A DNA stretch of 33,924 bases, from contig JAGWTZ010000036.1 of assembly GCA_028868695.1 (NCBI GenBank), positions 1 through 33,924 on the forward strand, written 5' to 3'. This DNA is from Alphaproteobacteria bacterium. GTDB taxonomy: Bacteria > Pseudomonadota > Alphaproteobacteria > Rhizobiales > Aestuariivirgaceae. The notes below the pieces were generated by a model, which worked only from the letters and a program-made list of their open reading frames with translations, did not search any database and was not told where the DNA came from. Made by a program: the position numbers and the translations under genes. Below are positions 1 to 8,629 of this stretch, piece after piece; within the stretch, counting starts at the first letter, position 1, and each line of letters begins with the position of its first letter.

Positions 1-1
1 G

Positions 2-358
2 GACCTGACCGTGGCCAAGCTTTATGGCATGATCCACCCCAACGCTTCCGGCAATGCCAAGAGCCGCACCGCGGCCGACAACGCGACGGTGCGCAATGTG
101 TTCATCATCGGGCCGGACAAGCGGATCAAGCTGATCCTCACCTATCCGATGAGCACGGGCCGCAATTTTGATGAGATCCTGCGCGTGGTGGACAGCTTGC
201 AGCTCACTGCCACCAAGTCTGTCGCCACGCCGGCCAACTGGAAGCCGGGCGACGAAGCCATCATCCTGGCCTCGGTTTCGGACGATGCCGCGAAGGAAAA
301 GTTCCCGCAAGGCTGGAAAGCCGTGAAGCCTTATCTGCGGTTGGTCAAACTCGGCTAA
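2..358 (+). CDS. 1-Cys peroxiredoxin (Prx6-type), C-terminal part
   Basis: The reading frame is open from base 2, so the 5' end lies outside the window and only the last 118 codons are visible. The visible part matches the C-terminal domain of 1-Cys (Prx6-like) peroxiredoxins: a LYGMIHP segment, a TLTYP-like strand (here ILTYP), STGRNFDEILRVVDSLQL, ATPANW, and an end FP.GWKAVKPYLR. These enzymes reduce hydrogen peroxide and alkyl peroxides in the cytoplasm with one catalytic cysteine, which here would be upstream of the window. The conserved arrangement STGRNFDEILR forms part of the dimer and active-site surround in the family. The gene is followed closely by a strong hairpin terminator, so it ends a transcript. 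Confidence 0.93.
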   Translation, partial: DLTVAKLYGMIHPNASGNAKSRTAADNATVRNVFIIGPDKRIKLILTYPMSTGRNFDEILRVVDSLQLTATKSVATPANWKPGDEAIILASVSDDAAKEKFPQGWKAVKPYLRLVKLG

Positions 359-385
359 AACTGCAGAGGCCATAGATCAAATGCG

Positions 386-416
386 AAACCCGGCCATGCG
401 TGCCGGGTTTTGTTTT
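386..416 (+). terminator. Rho-independent terminator after the peroxiredoxin gene
   Basis: A perfect 9-bp inverted repeat (AAACCCGGC / GCCGGGTTT) with a 7-nt loop is followed by a T-rich stretch (TGTTTT). It lies 28 bp past the stop codon. Confidence 0.85.
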
Positions 417-593
417 GGGGCCGCTCCCAAGAAAACAACTGCGGGTTTCACCGCATTGTCGTGCTGCCGTCATCTATCACCTGCATTTGCCGCCTCAACA
501 AAACTTAATAATCGGGGCGATCAAAATGCACATTCACTTGCCGCGCAAGGCCTGCGCCGTTTCCTTCAGTCTTTCCAACGGGAGGGCGTGAGC

Positions 594-800
594 ATGCTGC
601 GTGCTGTTTTCGGAATCACATCGCTCATCGCGCTCGTTATGCTGCTGGGGGCGTTGACCCATCACATCGGGCGCCACCATCATCAGGTTGCCTCGGCGTC
701 CCGTGCTGCGGCCGGCGTGATTGCGGATGCGACCTGCACCGGCTCGGCCTGCACGCTGCTTGCCGCGCCGCATGCCAATGACACCATTGGCTCAGAATGA
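594..800 (+). CDS. Possible small single-pass membrane or exported protein
   Basis: This 68-residue frame starts with ATG preceded by a good Shine-Dalgarno sequence (GGGAGG, about 8 nt upstream). The first 25 residues form a hydrophobic helix (ITSLIALVMLLGAL), followed by a His-rich turn (HHIGRHHHQ) and an Ala-rich tail with two cysteines (CTGSAC). That is the shape of a small inner-membrane or secreted protein with a short periplasmic tail. I do not recognise a family and assign no function. It is convergent with gatA, which ends 17 bp away. An in-frame GTG two codons upstream (588) sits too close to the ribosome binding site. The frame could be chance, but the RBS plus hydrophobic N-terminus make it a reasonable candidate. 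Confidence 0.5.
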   Translation: MLRAVFGITSLIALVMLLGALTHHIGRHHHQVASASRAAAGVIADATCTGSACTLLAAPHANDTIGSE

Positions 801-817
801 TACGCGCCTGATCGCTT

Positions 818-2284
818 TCACCACCACTGGGGTGCCGTGAACTTTCCCGCGGCCTGTTCGATGGCAAAGGCCGTCTGGAACAGGGTTTCCTCGTCAAACG
901 GTTTGCCGATGAGCTGAAGGCCAAGCGGCAGGCCTGATTCGGAAAGGCCCGCTGGCACGGCAATGCCGGGAAGGCCCGCCATGTTCACCGTCACCGTGAA
1001 AACGTCATTGAGATACATCTCCACAGGGTCAGTGATTTCACCGGGTGCGAAGGCTGGCGAAGGCGTTGCCGGGGTGAGAACCACATCGCATTTGGCCCAG
1101 GCGTTGTCGAAATCGCGCTTGATCAGGGTGCGGACCTTCTGGGCCTTGACGTAGTAGGCGTCATAATAGCCGGCTGAGAGCACATAGGTGCCCACCATCA
1201 CGCGGCGCTGCACCTCGCGACCAAAACCGGCAGCGCGGGTGCGCTCGTAGGTGTCGACCAGATCGTCGCCGGGCACACGCAGCCCGTACCGCACACCGTC
1301 ATAGCGGGCGAGGTTGGACGAGGCTTCAGCCGGGGCCACGATGTAATAGGCCGGCAGGGCATATTTGGTGTGCGGCAGGGAGATTTCCACGATCTCGGCG
1401 CCCTGCTCCTTGAGCCAGGCGGCGCCCTTGTCCCACAGCGCGTTGATTTCGGCAGACAGGCCTTCGGGGCGGTATTCCTTCGGAATGCCGACGCGCAGGC
1501 CCTTGAGCGGCCTGCCCAAGGCGGCCTCATAATCCGGCACAGGAAGGTTGACGGAGGTGGTGTCACGGTCATCTACGCTGGCCATGGCCTTCAGCATGAT
1601 GGCGGCATCGCGCACATCACGGGCGATGGGGCCTGCCTGATCCAGCGACGAAGCGAAGGCCACGATGCCCCAGCGCGAGCAGCGGCCATAGGTGGGCTTG
1701 ATGCCCACTGTGCCGGTGAAGGCGGCTGGTTGGCGGATGGAGCCGCCCGTGTCAGTCGCCGTGGCGGCGGCGCAGATATGGGCAGCGACCGCGGAGGCTG
1801 AGCCGCCGGATGAACCGCCGGGCACCAGCGCGGCATTGGAGTTCTTGCGCCGCCAGGGGTTGGTGACCGGGCCGTAGTAGCTCGTCTCGTTGGATGAGCC
1901 CATGGCGAACTCATCCATGTTGAGCTTGCCCAGCATCACCGCGCCGTCGTTCCACAGATTCTGCGTGACGGTTGATTCATAGCCCGGCTTGAACTTGTCG
2001 AGGATGTGGCTGCAGGCCTGGGTGTGCACGCCCTTGGTGGCGAAAAGATCCTTGATGCCGAGCGGAATGCCTTCCAGCGCGCCACCCTCGCCCTTGGCAA
2101 GCCTTGCGTCGGACGCCTGGGCCATTTCCAGCGCCTGTTCCGGCGTGGTGACAATATAGGCGTTGAGCAGCTTGTTAGCCTTGCCGATGGCGGCGAGATA
2201 GGCCTCAGTTAGTTCGGTGGCCTTGATTTCCTTGGCGCGCAGCTTGGCGCGGGCTTCGGCGATGGTGAGCGATGTGAGCGACAT
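818..2284 (-). CDS. gatA: Asp-tRNA(Asn)/Glu-tRNA(Gln) amidotransferase subunit A
   Basis: This 488-residue protein is the glutaminase subunit of GatCAB, which converts misacylated Glu-tRNA(Gln) and/or Asp-tRNA(Asn) to the amidated forms. It has the amidase signature: Lys78 in GIPLGIKDL, Ser158 in PGGSSGGS and Ser182 in [11 protein letters not shown]. The two serines are 24 residues apart, as in characterised GatA enzymes, so the Ser-cisSer-Lys triad looks intact. The length is normal for the family. It follows gatC by 2 bp on the same strand and its ribosome binding site lies in the end of gatC, so the two are probably translationally coupled. gatB, encoding the tRNA-binding subunit, is not in the window. 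Confidence 0.97.
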   Translation of the reverse strand: MSLTSLTIAEARAKLRAKEIKATELTEAYLAAIGKANKLLNAYIVTTPEQALEMAQASDARLAKGEGGALEGIPLGIKDLFATKGVHTQACSHILDKFKPGYESTVTQNLWNDGAVMLGKLNMDEFAMGSSNETSYYGPVTNPWRRKNSNAALVPGGSSGGSASAVAAHICAAATATDTGGSIRQPAAFTGTVGIKPTYGRCSRWGIVAFASSLDQAGPIARDVRDAAIMLKAMASVDDRDTTSVNLPVPDYEAALGRPLKGLRVGIPKEYRPEGLSAEINALWDKGAAWLKEQGAEIVEISLPHTKYALPAYYIVAPAEASSNLARYDGVRYGLRVPGDDLVDTYERTRAAGFGREVQRRVMVGTYVLSAGYYDAYYVKAQKVRTLIKRDFDNAWAKCDVVLTPATPSPAFAPGEITDPVEMYLNDVFTVTVNMAGLPGIAVPAGLSESGLPLGLQLIGKPFDEETLFQTAFAIEQAAGKFTAPQWW

Positions 2285-2286
2285 GA

Positions 2287-2571
2287 TTATTCCACCACCT
2301 TCGGGACCATGAAGAAATCATCCTCATGCACGGTATTGGCGACGATGGCCTTGGGGTAATGGCCATCGCTGACCACATCCTGGCGCTTCTTCATGTCCAT
2401 GGCGACCACCGAGGTGAGCGGTTCCACGCCTTCCACATTCACCTCATTCAACTGCTCGACAAAGGCGAGAATGACGTTCAGCTCGCCCTGCAGCTTGGGA
2501 ACGTCTTTTTCTTCAACCTTGATGCGGGCGAGGCGCGCCACGCGGCGCACGGTTTTTTCGTCAACAGACAT
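2287..2571 (-). CDS. gatC: Asp-tRNA(Asn)/Glu-tRNA(Gln) amidotransferase subunit C
   Basis: GatC is the small subunit that wraps around GatA and GatB and stabilises the complex. The 94-residue product has the expected N-terminal helix ([14 protein letters not shown]), the middle helix ending in FVEQLNEVN, then [10 protein letters not shown] and the C-terminal extension with D..VSDG and a final FFMVPKVVE, all typical of GatC. The ATG is preceded by AAGGA seven bases upstream. It is the first gene of a gatC-gatA pair. The acetyltransferase upstream ends 36 bp away and may be read on the same transcript. Confidence 0.96.
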   Translation of the reverse strand: MSVDEKTVRRVARLARIKVEEKDVPKLQGELNVILAFVEQLNEVNVEGVEPLTSVVAMDMKKRQDVVSDGHYPKAIVANTVHEDDFFMVPKVVE

Positions 2572-2607
2572 GAGTCAATCCTTGTTGCGGCGCTGGATAG
2601 CAAAGCG

Positions 2608-3303
2608 TCACGAAACCCGCAACTTGGCTTTCTCGCGGCCTTCGCCGTCGAAATTTGACTCGGAGAGCCAAGCCTCGAAGCCCTGCTTGATGCGCGGCCA
2701 ATCCTTGTCGATGATGGCGAACCAGGCGGTGTCGCGGTTCTTGCCCTTGATGATCATGTGCTGGTTGAAAATGCCCTCAAAGGCAAAACCGTAGCGCAGG
2801 GCCGCGCGGCGGGAGGGGGCGTTGAGCGCATCACACTTCCATTCCAGCCGGCGCACGCCAAGATCATCAAAGGCGTGGCGCATCATGAGGTAGATGGCTT
2901 CGGTACCCTCGCGGGTCTTTTGCAGGGCCTTGGAAAGCCAGATGGAACCGATTTCGATGACGCCATTGCCGGGGTCGGCGCGCATGAATGAGCCCATGCC
3001 AAGGGCCTCGCCCGTGTCGCGCTTCACATAAGCATAAAACCAGGCATCTTTCTGGGCCTGCCGGGCTTTCAGCCATTCGGTGAAGGCGGGCTGGCCAGCG
3101 AAGGGGCCGAAAGCCATGTAGGTCCAGAGTTTGCCCTCCTCGTCCTTGCCGTCAATCGAGGCCCACAGGGATGGGCCGTGGCGCTCGGTGTTCAAAGGGT
3201 CAAGTCGCACCCAGCGGCCGGGCAGCGGGCGCAGGTCCGGCAATGTTCCGGGGGGCTTGGGGTCAACAACGGGGCCAACCGGCCATGCAGTTTCTTGTGT
3301 CAT
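2608..3303 (-). CDS. GNAT-family N-acetyltransferase (RimJ/RimL type)
   Basis: The 231-residue protein has the layout of RimJ/RimL-like acetyltransferases: an N-terminal Pro-rich lead, a PLPGRWVRLDPL strand, then EIGSIWLSKALQKT followed by the acetyl-CoA pyrophosphate loop (KTREGTEA), and the C-terminal RRLEWKCDALNAPSRRAALRYGF segment, in which Asn and the RRAALRYGF helix are family hallmarks. Proteins of this type acetylate small amines or protein N-termini using acetyl-CoA in the cytoplasm; the substrate cannot be read from sequence. It starts 33 bp from ruvX on the opposite strand, so the two probably share a short divergent promoter region, and it precedes gatC-gatA on the same strand. 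Confidence 0.9.
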   Translation of the reverse strand: MTQETAWPVGPVVDPKPPGTLPDLRPLPGRWVRLDPLNTERHGPSLWASIDGKDEEGKLWTYMAFGPFAGQPAFTEWLKARQAQKDAWFYAYVKRDTGEALGMGSFMRADPGNGVIEIGSIWLSKALQKTREGTEAIYLMMRHAFDDLGVRRLEWKCDALNAPSRRAALRYGFAFEGIFNQHMIIKGKNRDTAWFAIIDKDWPRIKQGFEAWLSESNFDGEGREKAKLRVS

Positions 3304-3336
3304 GGGCGCTCTATGCCATGTATTGGTCTGGCCGTC

Positions 3337-3801
3337 ATGTCTTCACGTCTGGAAATCGCAAGGGCCAGCCTGGCCGCCCTGCCCGCCACCCGGCGGGTGA
3401 TGGGGCTGGACCTCGGCAGCACCACCATCGGGATAGCCACGGCCGATTTCACCCTCCAAATCGCCACGCCGCGCCACACCATTGCCCGCACCAAATTCCA
3501 GGCGGATGCCAAGGCCCTGCTGGAGTTTGCGGCGAAGGAAGATATTGGCCTCATCGTTCTGGGCCTGCCTCTGAACATGGATGGAACCGAGGGGCCGCGC
3601 GCCCAATCCACCCGCGCCTTTGCCCGCAATCTCGAAAAGCTCACGCCCCTGCCGATCATCTTCTGGGATGAGCGGCTTTCCACAGCGGCGGTGGAGCGCA
3701 CCATGCTGGAGGCTGACATGAGCCGCGCCAAACGGGCCGAAAACGTGGACAAGCTGGCCGCGGCCTACATCCTTCAGGGTGTTTTGGACTTGCGCAGATA
3801 G
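3337..3801 (+). CDS. ruvX: Putative pre-16S rRNA nuclease / Holliday-junction resolvase-like protein
   Basis: RuvX (YqgF) has an RNase H-like fold and is linked to 5'-end processing of 16S rRNA and, in some bacteria, to recombination. The 154-residue product has the three conserved acidic motifs: GLDLGSTTIGIATADF near the N-terminus, GLPLNMDGTEGPRAQ in the middle and WDERLSTAAVE near the C-terminus, followed by the conserved ENVDKLAAAYIL helix. I chose the ATG at 3337 because family members begin 15-20 residues before the first DLG motif; an in-frame ATG at 3313 and a longer open frame reaching back to 3178 would run into the divergent acetyltransferase gene. Its 3' end overlaps the convergent cupin gene by 28 bp. 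Confidence 0.92.
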   Translation: MSSRLEIARASLAALPATRRVMGLDLGSTTIGIATADFTLQIATPRHTIARTKFQADAKALLEFAAKEDIGLIVLGLPLNMDGTEGPRAQSTRAFARNLEKLTPLPIIFWDERLSTAAVERTMLEADMSRAKRAENVDKLAAAYILQGVLDLRR

Positions 3802-4304
3802 CGCGGCTTGTCCGGCTTTCCGTCATGGGGGCCGAGCTTGCGCTTGGGCACGTCACTCCAATGCCTGCTGCCGATTTCAGCATTGCGCTTGGGATGCATC
3901 GGATAATGGATGCGCGAGCGATAGCGCGAGGCTTCGCCCACCACAATCATGCGCACGTCCGCATTGGTGTTGTTGATGAAGGTGTGGGCGAGGCCAGTGC
4001 CTGAGGCAAAGCCCACGCAATCACCCGGCGCCAGCCGCTTGATGTGGCCATCCACCCAAAGGTCAGGCGTTCCCTCAAGAACCAGGACAAACTCTTCCTC
4101 GTCGGCCTCGGCATGGGGCCAGGAACTGCGTTCGCCGGGGCGCAACCTGTCCTGCGACACGCCGAGGCGCGACAGCTTGAAATGCTTGGCGAAATTGGCC
4201 GTCAAGCCATGGGTTTCCCTGGAACCGGGATAGCTGGCGTTGGAGCCATCCTCGATATCCTTCCAGTTGGCCACGAGACCGTTGAAAACCTTCTTGTTTG
4301 CCAT
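3774..4304 (-). CDS. Cupin-domain protein
   Basis: The 176-residue product contains one cupin beta-barrel. Motif 1 reads GERSSWPHAEADEEEFVLVLEG, written here in two parts: GERSSWPHAEADEEE then FVLVLEG. Motif 2 reads GDCVGFASGTGLAHTFIN. The first motif has a single His where many cupins have H-X-H, so metal binding is not certain. The C-terminal 50 residues (RYRSRIHYPMHPKR and a basic, Trp-containing tail) extend past the barrel. Such stand-alone cupins include sugar-binding and regulatory proteins as well as small-molecule enzymes; the substrate is unknown. I placed the start at 4304 because GGAAGG lies 7-8 bases upstream; the frame stays open further 5' to 4385. It is divergent from pyrB and overlaps ruvX tail-to-tail. 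Confidence 0.85.
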   Translation of the reverse strand: MANKKVFNGLVANWKDIEDGSNASYPGSRETHGLTANFAKHFKLSRLGVSQDRLRPGERSSWPHAEADEEEFVLVLEGTPDLWVDGHIKRLAPGDCVGFASGTGLAHTFINNTNADVRMIVVGEASRYRSRIHYPMHPKRNAEIGSRHWSDVPKRKLGPHDGKPDKPRYLRKSKTP

Positions 4305-4378
4305 GCCGCCACCTTCCATCGCGCTGACTTTGCTAGGCTCTTGCCAGCTTGTCCACTTCCCTCTACACCGCAGCTTTG

Positions 4379-5344
4379 ATGGCAAGCACCAGCAAACGAC
4401 AACCGGTCTTCAAGGCCCAGCATCTGCTGGCGGTTTCTGATCTTTCCGTTACCGAAATTCCCAAGCTGCTTGACCTGGCGGACTCCTATGTGGAAGTGAA
4501 CCGCAACGCCGAAAAGCGCCACGCGATCCTGACCGGCCTTACCCAGGTGAACCTGTTCTTTGAGAACTCCACGCGGACGCAAAGTTCATTTGAAATTGCC
4601 GGCAAGCGGCTGGGTGCTGATGTGATGAACATGGCGGTTTCCACCTCCTCCATCTCCAAGGGTGAGACGGTGCTGGATACGGCGATGACCATCAATGCCA
4701 TGCAGCCGGATTTCCTGGTGGTGCGGCACCAAAGCTCGGGCACGGCGGAGCTGCTTTCGCAAAAGGTTTCCTGCGCGGTGATCAATGCGGGCGATGGCCA
4801 GCATGAGCACCCGACGCAGGCCTTGCTTGATGCCCTGACCATCCGCCGCCACTTTGGCCGGCTGGAGGGGCTGGAAGTTGCAATTTGCGGCGACGTCTTC
4901 CACAGCCGCGTGGCCCGCTCGAACATTCACCTTTTGACCAAGATGGGCGCTCATGTGCGGGTGGTGGCGCCCACCACGCTGCTGCCCTCCGGCATCGCCA
5001 ATTTCGGCGTCAGGGTTTTCACCTCCATGAAGGAGGGGCTGGCCGGGGCCGATGTGGTGATGATGCTGCGCCTGCAGGTGGAGCGGATGAGCGGCACCTT
5101 CGTGCCCTCGCAACGCGAGTATTACCATTTCCATGGCCTCACTGAGGAAAAGCTGAAACATGCCAAGCCTGGCGCGCTGGTGATGCATCCCGGCCCGATG
5201 AACCGCGGCGTGGAGATTGACTCCTCGGTGGCGGACGGCGCGCAAAGCGTGATCCGCGAACAGGTTGAAATGGGTGTTGCGGTGCGCATGGCCGTGCTGG
5301 ATGCCCTGGCGCGCAATGCCCGCAAGCAACTGGGTGGCGCATGA
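4379..5344 (+). CDS. pyrB: Aspartate carbamoyltransferase catalytic subunit
   Basis: PyrB joins carbamoyl phosphate and aspartate in the committed step of pyrimidine synthesis. The 321-residue protein has the carbamoyl-phosphate loop [13 protein letters not shown], the KGETVLDT loop, [10 protein letters not shown], the [11 protein letters not shown] helix of the aspartate domain, the LRLQVERM segment and the C-terminal [11 protein letters not shown]. All catalytic regions look intact. I chose ATG 4379; the open frame extends to a TTG at 4349 but has no better ribosome binding site. There is no regulatory pyrI nearby. The stop codon overlaps the pyrC-like start (ATGA), which fits the dodecameric PyrB-PyrC' assemblies in which an inactive dihydroorotase-like protein is needed for stability. 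Confidence 0.96.
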   Translation: MASTSKRQPVFKAQHLLAVSDLSVTEIPKLLDLADSYVEVNRNAEKRHAILTGLTQVNLFFENSTRTQSSFEIAGKRLGADVMNMAVSTSSISKGETVLDTAMTINAMQPDFLVVRHQSSGTAELLSQKVSCAVINAGDGQHEHPTQALLDALTIRRHFGRLEGLEVAICGDVFHSRVARSNIHLLTKMGAHVRVVAPTTLLPSGIANFGVRVFTSMKEGLAGADVVMMLRLQVERMSGTFVPSQREYYHFHGLTEEKLKHAKPGALVMHPGPMNRGVEIDSSVADGAQSVIREQVEMGVAVRMAVLDALARNARKQLGGA

Positions 5345-6603
5345 AAAAGGCCTATCTCAATGCCATGCTTCCTGCTGGCCCCGGCGGGCTGCTGATTGAA
5401 AACGGTCTTGTCGCCACGGTTGGACCTTCAGTCACCAGGGATGCCGTGGGTTCGGCCTCGGTTGTGGATTGCAAGGGCAAGCTGGTGCTTCCGGGCGTGA
5501 TTGACATGCGGGTGTTCACGGGCGAGCCCGGCAGCGAATACCGCGAGACTCTGGCTTCGGCCTCGGAAGCGGCTGCGGCGGGTGGTGTCACCACAATGAT
5601 CGTGATGCCCAATACCGAGCCGGTGATTGATGATGCCGCCATGGTGGATTTCATTCTCCGCCGGGCAAGGGACACGGCCAAAGTGCGCGTTGCCCCGATG
5701 GCAGCCATCACCAAAGGCCTCAAAGGCGAGATGATGACCGAGATCGGGCTGATGAAGGCGGCCGGTGCGGTGGCCGTCACTGATGGCACCAAATCAGTCA
5801 CCAGCGCGGCGCTGTTGCGGCGGGCGCTTACCTATGCGCGCGATCATGACATGCTCGTCGTGCAGCATGTGGAAGAGCCGGGGCTGGCCAGCGGCGTGAT
5901 GAATGCCGGAGAGATGGCGTCTCGCCTCGGGCTCGGCGGTTCCTATGCCATGGCGGAAGTGATGATGCTGGAGCGGGATCTGCGGCTCGTCGAGATGACG
6001 GGCGCGCGGTATCACGCGGCGCAGCTTTCCTGCGCTGAAAGCGTGGCCGTGATGCGCCGTGCCAAGGACAGGGGACTGCCGGTTTCCTGCGGCGTATGCA
6101 TCAACCATCTGGTTCTCAATGAGAATGACGTTGGGGCCTATCGCACTTTCTTCAAAATGTCTCCGCCGTTGCGTGGAGAGGATGAACGGCGCGCGCTGGT
6201 GGAAGGCCTGCGCGATGGCACCATTGACGTGGTGGTCTCAGGCCATAACCCGCAAAGCGATGACACCAAGCGCCTGCCCTTTGCTGAGGCTGCTTTCGGG
6301 GCCGTTGGGCTGGACACCATGATGTCCACGATGCTTTCGCTTTATCACAATGAAAACATAAACTTGAAGAGGCTGGCGGAGGCTTGTTCTGAAGCGCCGG
6401 CCCGGCTGCTTGGCTTGCAGCAGGGGTGCCTGGCGGTGGGTGCGCCGGCGGATTTCTGCGTCGTGGACCCTCAGCTTTCGTGGCAGGTTGAACCGGCAAG
6501 CCTTTATTCGCGCTCGAAAAACTCACCGTTCGAACATCGCGCGCTGGAAGGCCGGGTGGTGGAAACGCTGGTTGCAGGCGCAACGGTTTACAGCGCCGCA
6601 TAG
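5341..6603 (+). CDS. pyrC: Dihydroorotase-like protein, probably non-catalytic (PyrC'/PyrX type)
   Basis: The 420-residue product has the fold and length of class I dihydroorotases ([39 protein letters not shown], a C-terminal [15 protein letters not shown]). Several metal ligands are missing. The H-X-H after PGVIDM is R57-V58-F59. The HVS-type His is Q in [11 protein letters not shown], and the catalytic Asp of the usual DH motif is G in VVSGHNPQ. The His in VVQHVEE and the Asp in AVTDGTKS remain. Rhizobial proteins annotated as PyrC next to pyrB share such changes, as I recall, and in pseudomonads an inactive PyrC' is a structural partner of PyrB. I infer the same here; an active dihydroorotase should then be encoded elsewhere. 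It overlaps pyrB by 4 bp. Confidence 0.9.
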   Translation: MKKAYLNAMLPAGPGGLLIENGLVATVGPSVTRDAVGSASVVDCKGKLVLPGVIDMRVFTGEPGSEYRETLASASEAAAAGGVTTMIVMPNTEPVIDDAAMVDFILRRARDTAKVRVAPMAAITKGLKGEMMTEIGLMKAAGAVAVTDGTKSVTSAALLRRALTYARDHDMLVVQHVEEPGLASGVMNAGEMASRLGLGGSYAMAEVMMLERDLRLVEMTGARYHAAQLSCAESVAVMRRAKDRGLPVSCGVCINHLVLNENDVGAYRTFFKMSPPLRGEDERRALVEGLRDGTIDVVVSGHNPQSDDTKRLPFAEAAFGAVGLDTMMSTMLSLYHNENINLKRLAEACSEAPARLLGLQQGCLAVGAPADFCVVDPQLSWQVEPASLYSRSKNSPFEHRALEGRVVETLVAGATVYSAA

Positions 6604-6622
6604 GCCATTGTAGGCTTGCGCC

Positions 6623-7213
6623 ATGATCCAGAACCTTGCCTCGGTTGTCATCGGTTATCTGTCAGGCTCGGTACCCTATGGCCTGCTGCTGGCCAGGGCA
6701 GCGGGGCTGGGAGACGTGCGCAAGATCGGCTCCGGCAATATTGGCGCCACCAATGTGCTGCGCACCGGCAACAAGACTGTGGCTGGCCTTACGCTGCTGG
6801 CGGATGTTCTCAAGGGTTACCTGCCTGTTCTTGTGGCGGCCTGGGCTTTTGGATCAGCAGCGGCACTGGCCGCCGGGCTGGCCGCCTTGGCGGGGCACAT
6901 ATTTCCTGTGTGGCTTGGGTTCAAGGGTGGCAAGGGTGTTGCCACAACACTGGGCGTGTTGTTCGGCTGGTCCTGGCCTGTGGCGTTGATTGCCGCCGCC
7001 ACCTGGGTTGCCATGTTCGCCGCGCGGCGCATTTCATCGCTCTCGGCGCTCACTGCTGCCGTGGTGGCCATTCCCGTTTCATGGTTTCTGGCGCGTGATG
7101 AGTTCTTGGCCATCGCCCTCGTGGCAGTGGTTATCTTCATCACCCACCGCGCCAATATCGGGCGGCTGATGCGCGGCGAGGAAAGCCGCTCCAGCTTCTC
7201 CAAGAAATCATGA
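6623..7213 (+). CDS. plsY: Acyl-phosphate:glycerol-3-phosphate acyltransferase
   Basis: PlsY is an inner-membrane enzyme that transfers an acyl chain from acyl phosphate to glycerol 3-phosphate, the first step of phospholipid synthesis. The 196-residue protein carries the three conserved loops: GSVPYGLLLAR with VRKIGSGNIGATNVLR, then GHIFPVWLGFKGGKGVATT (glycerol-phosphate region), and the last loop HRANIGRLMRGEE. Between them are about six to seven hydrophobic helices. The length is normal. It begins 19 bp after the pyrC-like gene and its stop overlaps the dprA start (ATGA), so it is in one transcription unit with pyrB-pyrC and dprA. Confidence 0.95.
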   Translation: MIQNLASVVIGYLSGSVPYGLLLARAAGLGDVRKIGSGNIGATNVLRTGNKTVAGLTLLADVLKGYLPVLVAAWAFGSAAALAAGLAALAGHIFPVWLGFKGGKGVATTLGVLFGWSWPVALIAAATWVAMFAARRISSLSALTAAVVAIPVSWFLARDEFLAIALVAVVIFITHRANIGRLMRGEESRSSFSKKS

Positions 7214-8310
7214 CCCTTGCCGCGCTGACAGAGGCGGAACGCTTCTGCTGGCACAGGCTGGCGCAAAGTGAGAATGTTGGTCCGGCGACTTTTCAGCAAC
7301 TGTTGAGCCGGTTCGGTTCGGCTTCCGTGGCGCTGGAGGCCATTCCCGAGCTTTCCCAGCGCGGCGGGCTGCGTCGGCCCTTGCGCCTCTATGATGAACA
7401 GCGTGCGGTGGAGGATTTTGCCGCCGCACAAAAGCTGGGTGCGCGTTTTGTGGCGCTCTGTGAACCAGACTATCCCGAGCTGTTGCGGCAATCGCCCAGC
7501 CCGCCGCCGTTGATCTGCATGATTGGGGATGCGGGCCTGCTGCACCGCCCTGCCCTTGCCGTGGTGGGCGCGCGCAATGCCTCCGCCGCAGGCCTGCGGT
7601 TCACCCGCATGATTGCAGGCGAGCTTGCCGCGGCGGGCCTCATCATCGTTTCCGGTTTGGCGCGCGGCATCGACACGGCGGCGCATGAGGCCGCGCTGGC
7701 GCATGGCACCGTGGCCGTGGTGGCGGGTGGCGTGGACCATTTCTACCCACCGGAAAATGAGGCTCTGCAGCGCGCCATCGCCGCCAAGGGCGTGCTGCTT
7801 TCCGAGATGCCGCCGGGCCGGGTGCCCAAGGCCGAGCATTTCCCGCGGCGCAACCGCATCATCGCGGCGCTGTGCGCCGGCACGGCGGTGGTGGAGGCGG
7901 CGATGCGCTCCGGCTCCCTCTCCACGGCGCGCTTTGCCAATGAAGCGGGCCGCGAGGTTTTTGCCGTTCCTGGCTCACCGCTGGACCCGCGCTGCGAAGG
8001 CACCAATGGCCTGATCAAGGATGGTGCCCACATGCTGACGCGTGCCATGGATGTTTTGGATGTGTTGCGGCCTGGTGAGAAGCAGTTGCATTTCGTGCTG
8101 GAAGAAGAGGTTCAAGCCGCTAGCTTTGATGCGCCGGATGATGTGCGTGCGCGTGTTCTCTCCTTGCTGTCGCGTACGCCAGTCGACCTTGATGATCTCC
8201 TGCGCGAGGCCAAGGGCCAGCCTGCTCAGGTGATGGGCGTGTTGCTGGAACTTGAGTTGGCAGGAACCGCGCGGCGCCACCCGGGCGGCAAGTTCTCGCA
8301 AAACGGGTAA
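7210..8310 (+). CDS. dprA: DNA-processing protein DprA
   Basis: DprA binds incoming single-stranded DNA during natural transformation and loads RecA. The 366-residue protein has an N-terminal helical (SAM/HhH-like) region to about residue 60, the Rossmann-like DprA core (VVGARNASAAG near 118, IIVSGLARGIDTAAHEAAL near 145, FPRRNRIIAAL near 211, EAAMRSGSLSTARFANEAGR, GSPLDPRCEGTNGLIKDGA) and a C-terminal winged-helix domain from about 305 (VRARVLSLLSRTPVDLDDLL). The core motifs are all present, so the protein should be functional. dprA occurs in most bacteria and does not by itself prove competence. The gene ends the pyrB-dprA run. Confidence 0.96.
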   Translation: MTLAALTEAERFCWHRLAQSENVGPATFQQLLSRFGSASVALEAIPELSQRGGLRRPLRLYDEQRAVEDFAAAQKLGARFVALCEPDYPELLRQSPSPPPLICMIGDAGLLHRPALAVVGARNASAAGLRFTRMIAGELAAAGLIIVSGLARGIDTAAHEAALAHGTVAVVAGGVDHFYPPENEALQRAIAAKGVLLSEMPPGRVPKAEHFPRRNRIIAALCAGTAVVEAAMRSGSLSTARFANEAGREVFAVPGSPLDPRCEGTNGLIKDGAHMLTRAMDVLDVLRPGEKQLHFVLEEEVQAASFDAPDDVRARVLSLLSRTPVDLDDLLREAKGQPAQVMGVLLELELAGTARRHPGGKFSQNG

Positions 8311-8387
8311 TTTTCGATTTACTCGCTTTTCTCCCGGTCGCGCTGTTGCTAGAGTCCGGCAAGTAACGGCTTGGGAGAAAATGAAAC

Positions 8388-8606
8388 ATGCGAAATTATC
8401 TGGTGATGGTAGTGGCTGCGGGCCTGGTGCTTGGCTTGGCTGGCGGTGCAGTTGCCGCAGCCAAGAAAAAGCCCAAGGACGGTGGACTGAAGGAAATGAC
8501 CCATGCCCAGGCGCTTGACGCCTGCCGCAAGGAATTTCCGCAGGCGACGGGCTGGAGCGTGTCACTTGATTCCAAAGGTGTGTGGCAGTGTGAGGCCACG
8601 CAGTAG
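8388..8606 (+). CDS. Small secreted protein with two cysteines
   Basis: This 72-residue frame has GGGAGA nine bases before the ATG and a clear signal peptide: MRNYLVMVVAAGLVLGLAGG, with AVAA as likely cleavage site near residue 24. The mature part is about 48 residues, starts with a Lys-rich stretch (KKKPKDGG) and holds two cysteines (C46 and C68) that could form one disulfide in the periplasm. The segment MTHAQALDACRKEFPQA followed by GWSVSLDSKGVWQCE resembles short alphaproteobacterial exported proteins of unknown role. It follows dprA by 77 bp and faces the GST gene 23 bp away. Confidence 0.7.
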   Translation: MRNYLVMVVAAGLVLGLAGGAVAAAKKKPKDGGLKEMTHAQALDACRKEFPQATGWSVSLDSKGVWQCEATQ

Positions 8607-8629
8607 CGCACCTCACTGCTTATTGGCCG

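Noticed and set aside
5341-6603. Active dihydroorotase
   Set aside because: Key metal ligands are replaced, so only the fold name is supported.
6817-7839. 340-codon minus-strand frame across plsY and dprA
   Set aside because: Shadow of two intact genes; His/Arg-rich with no family match.
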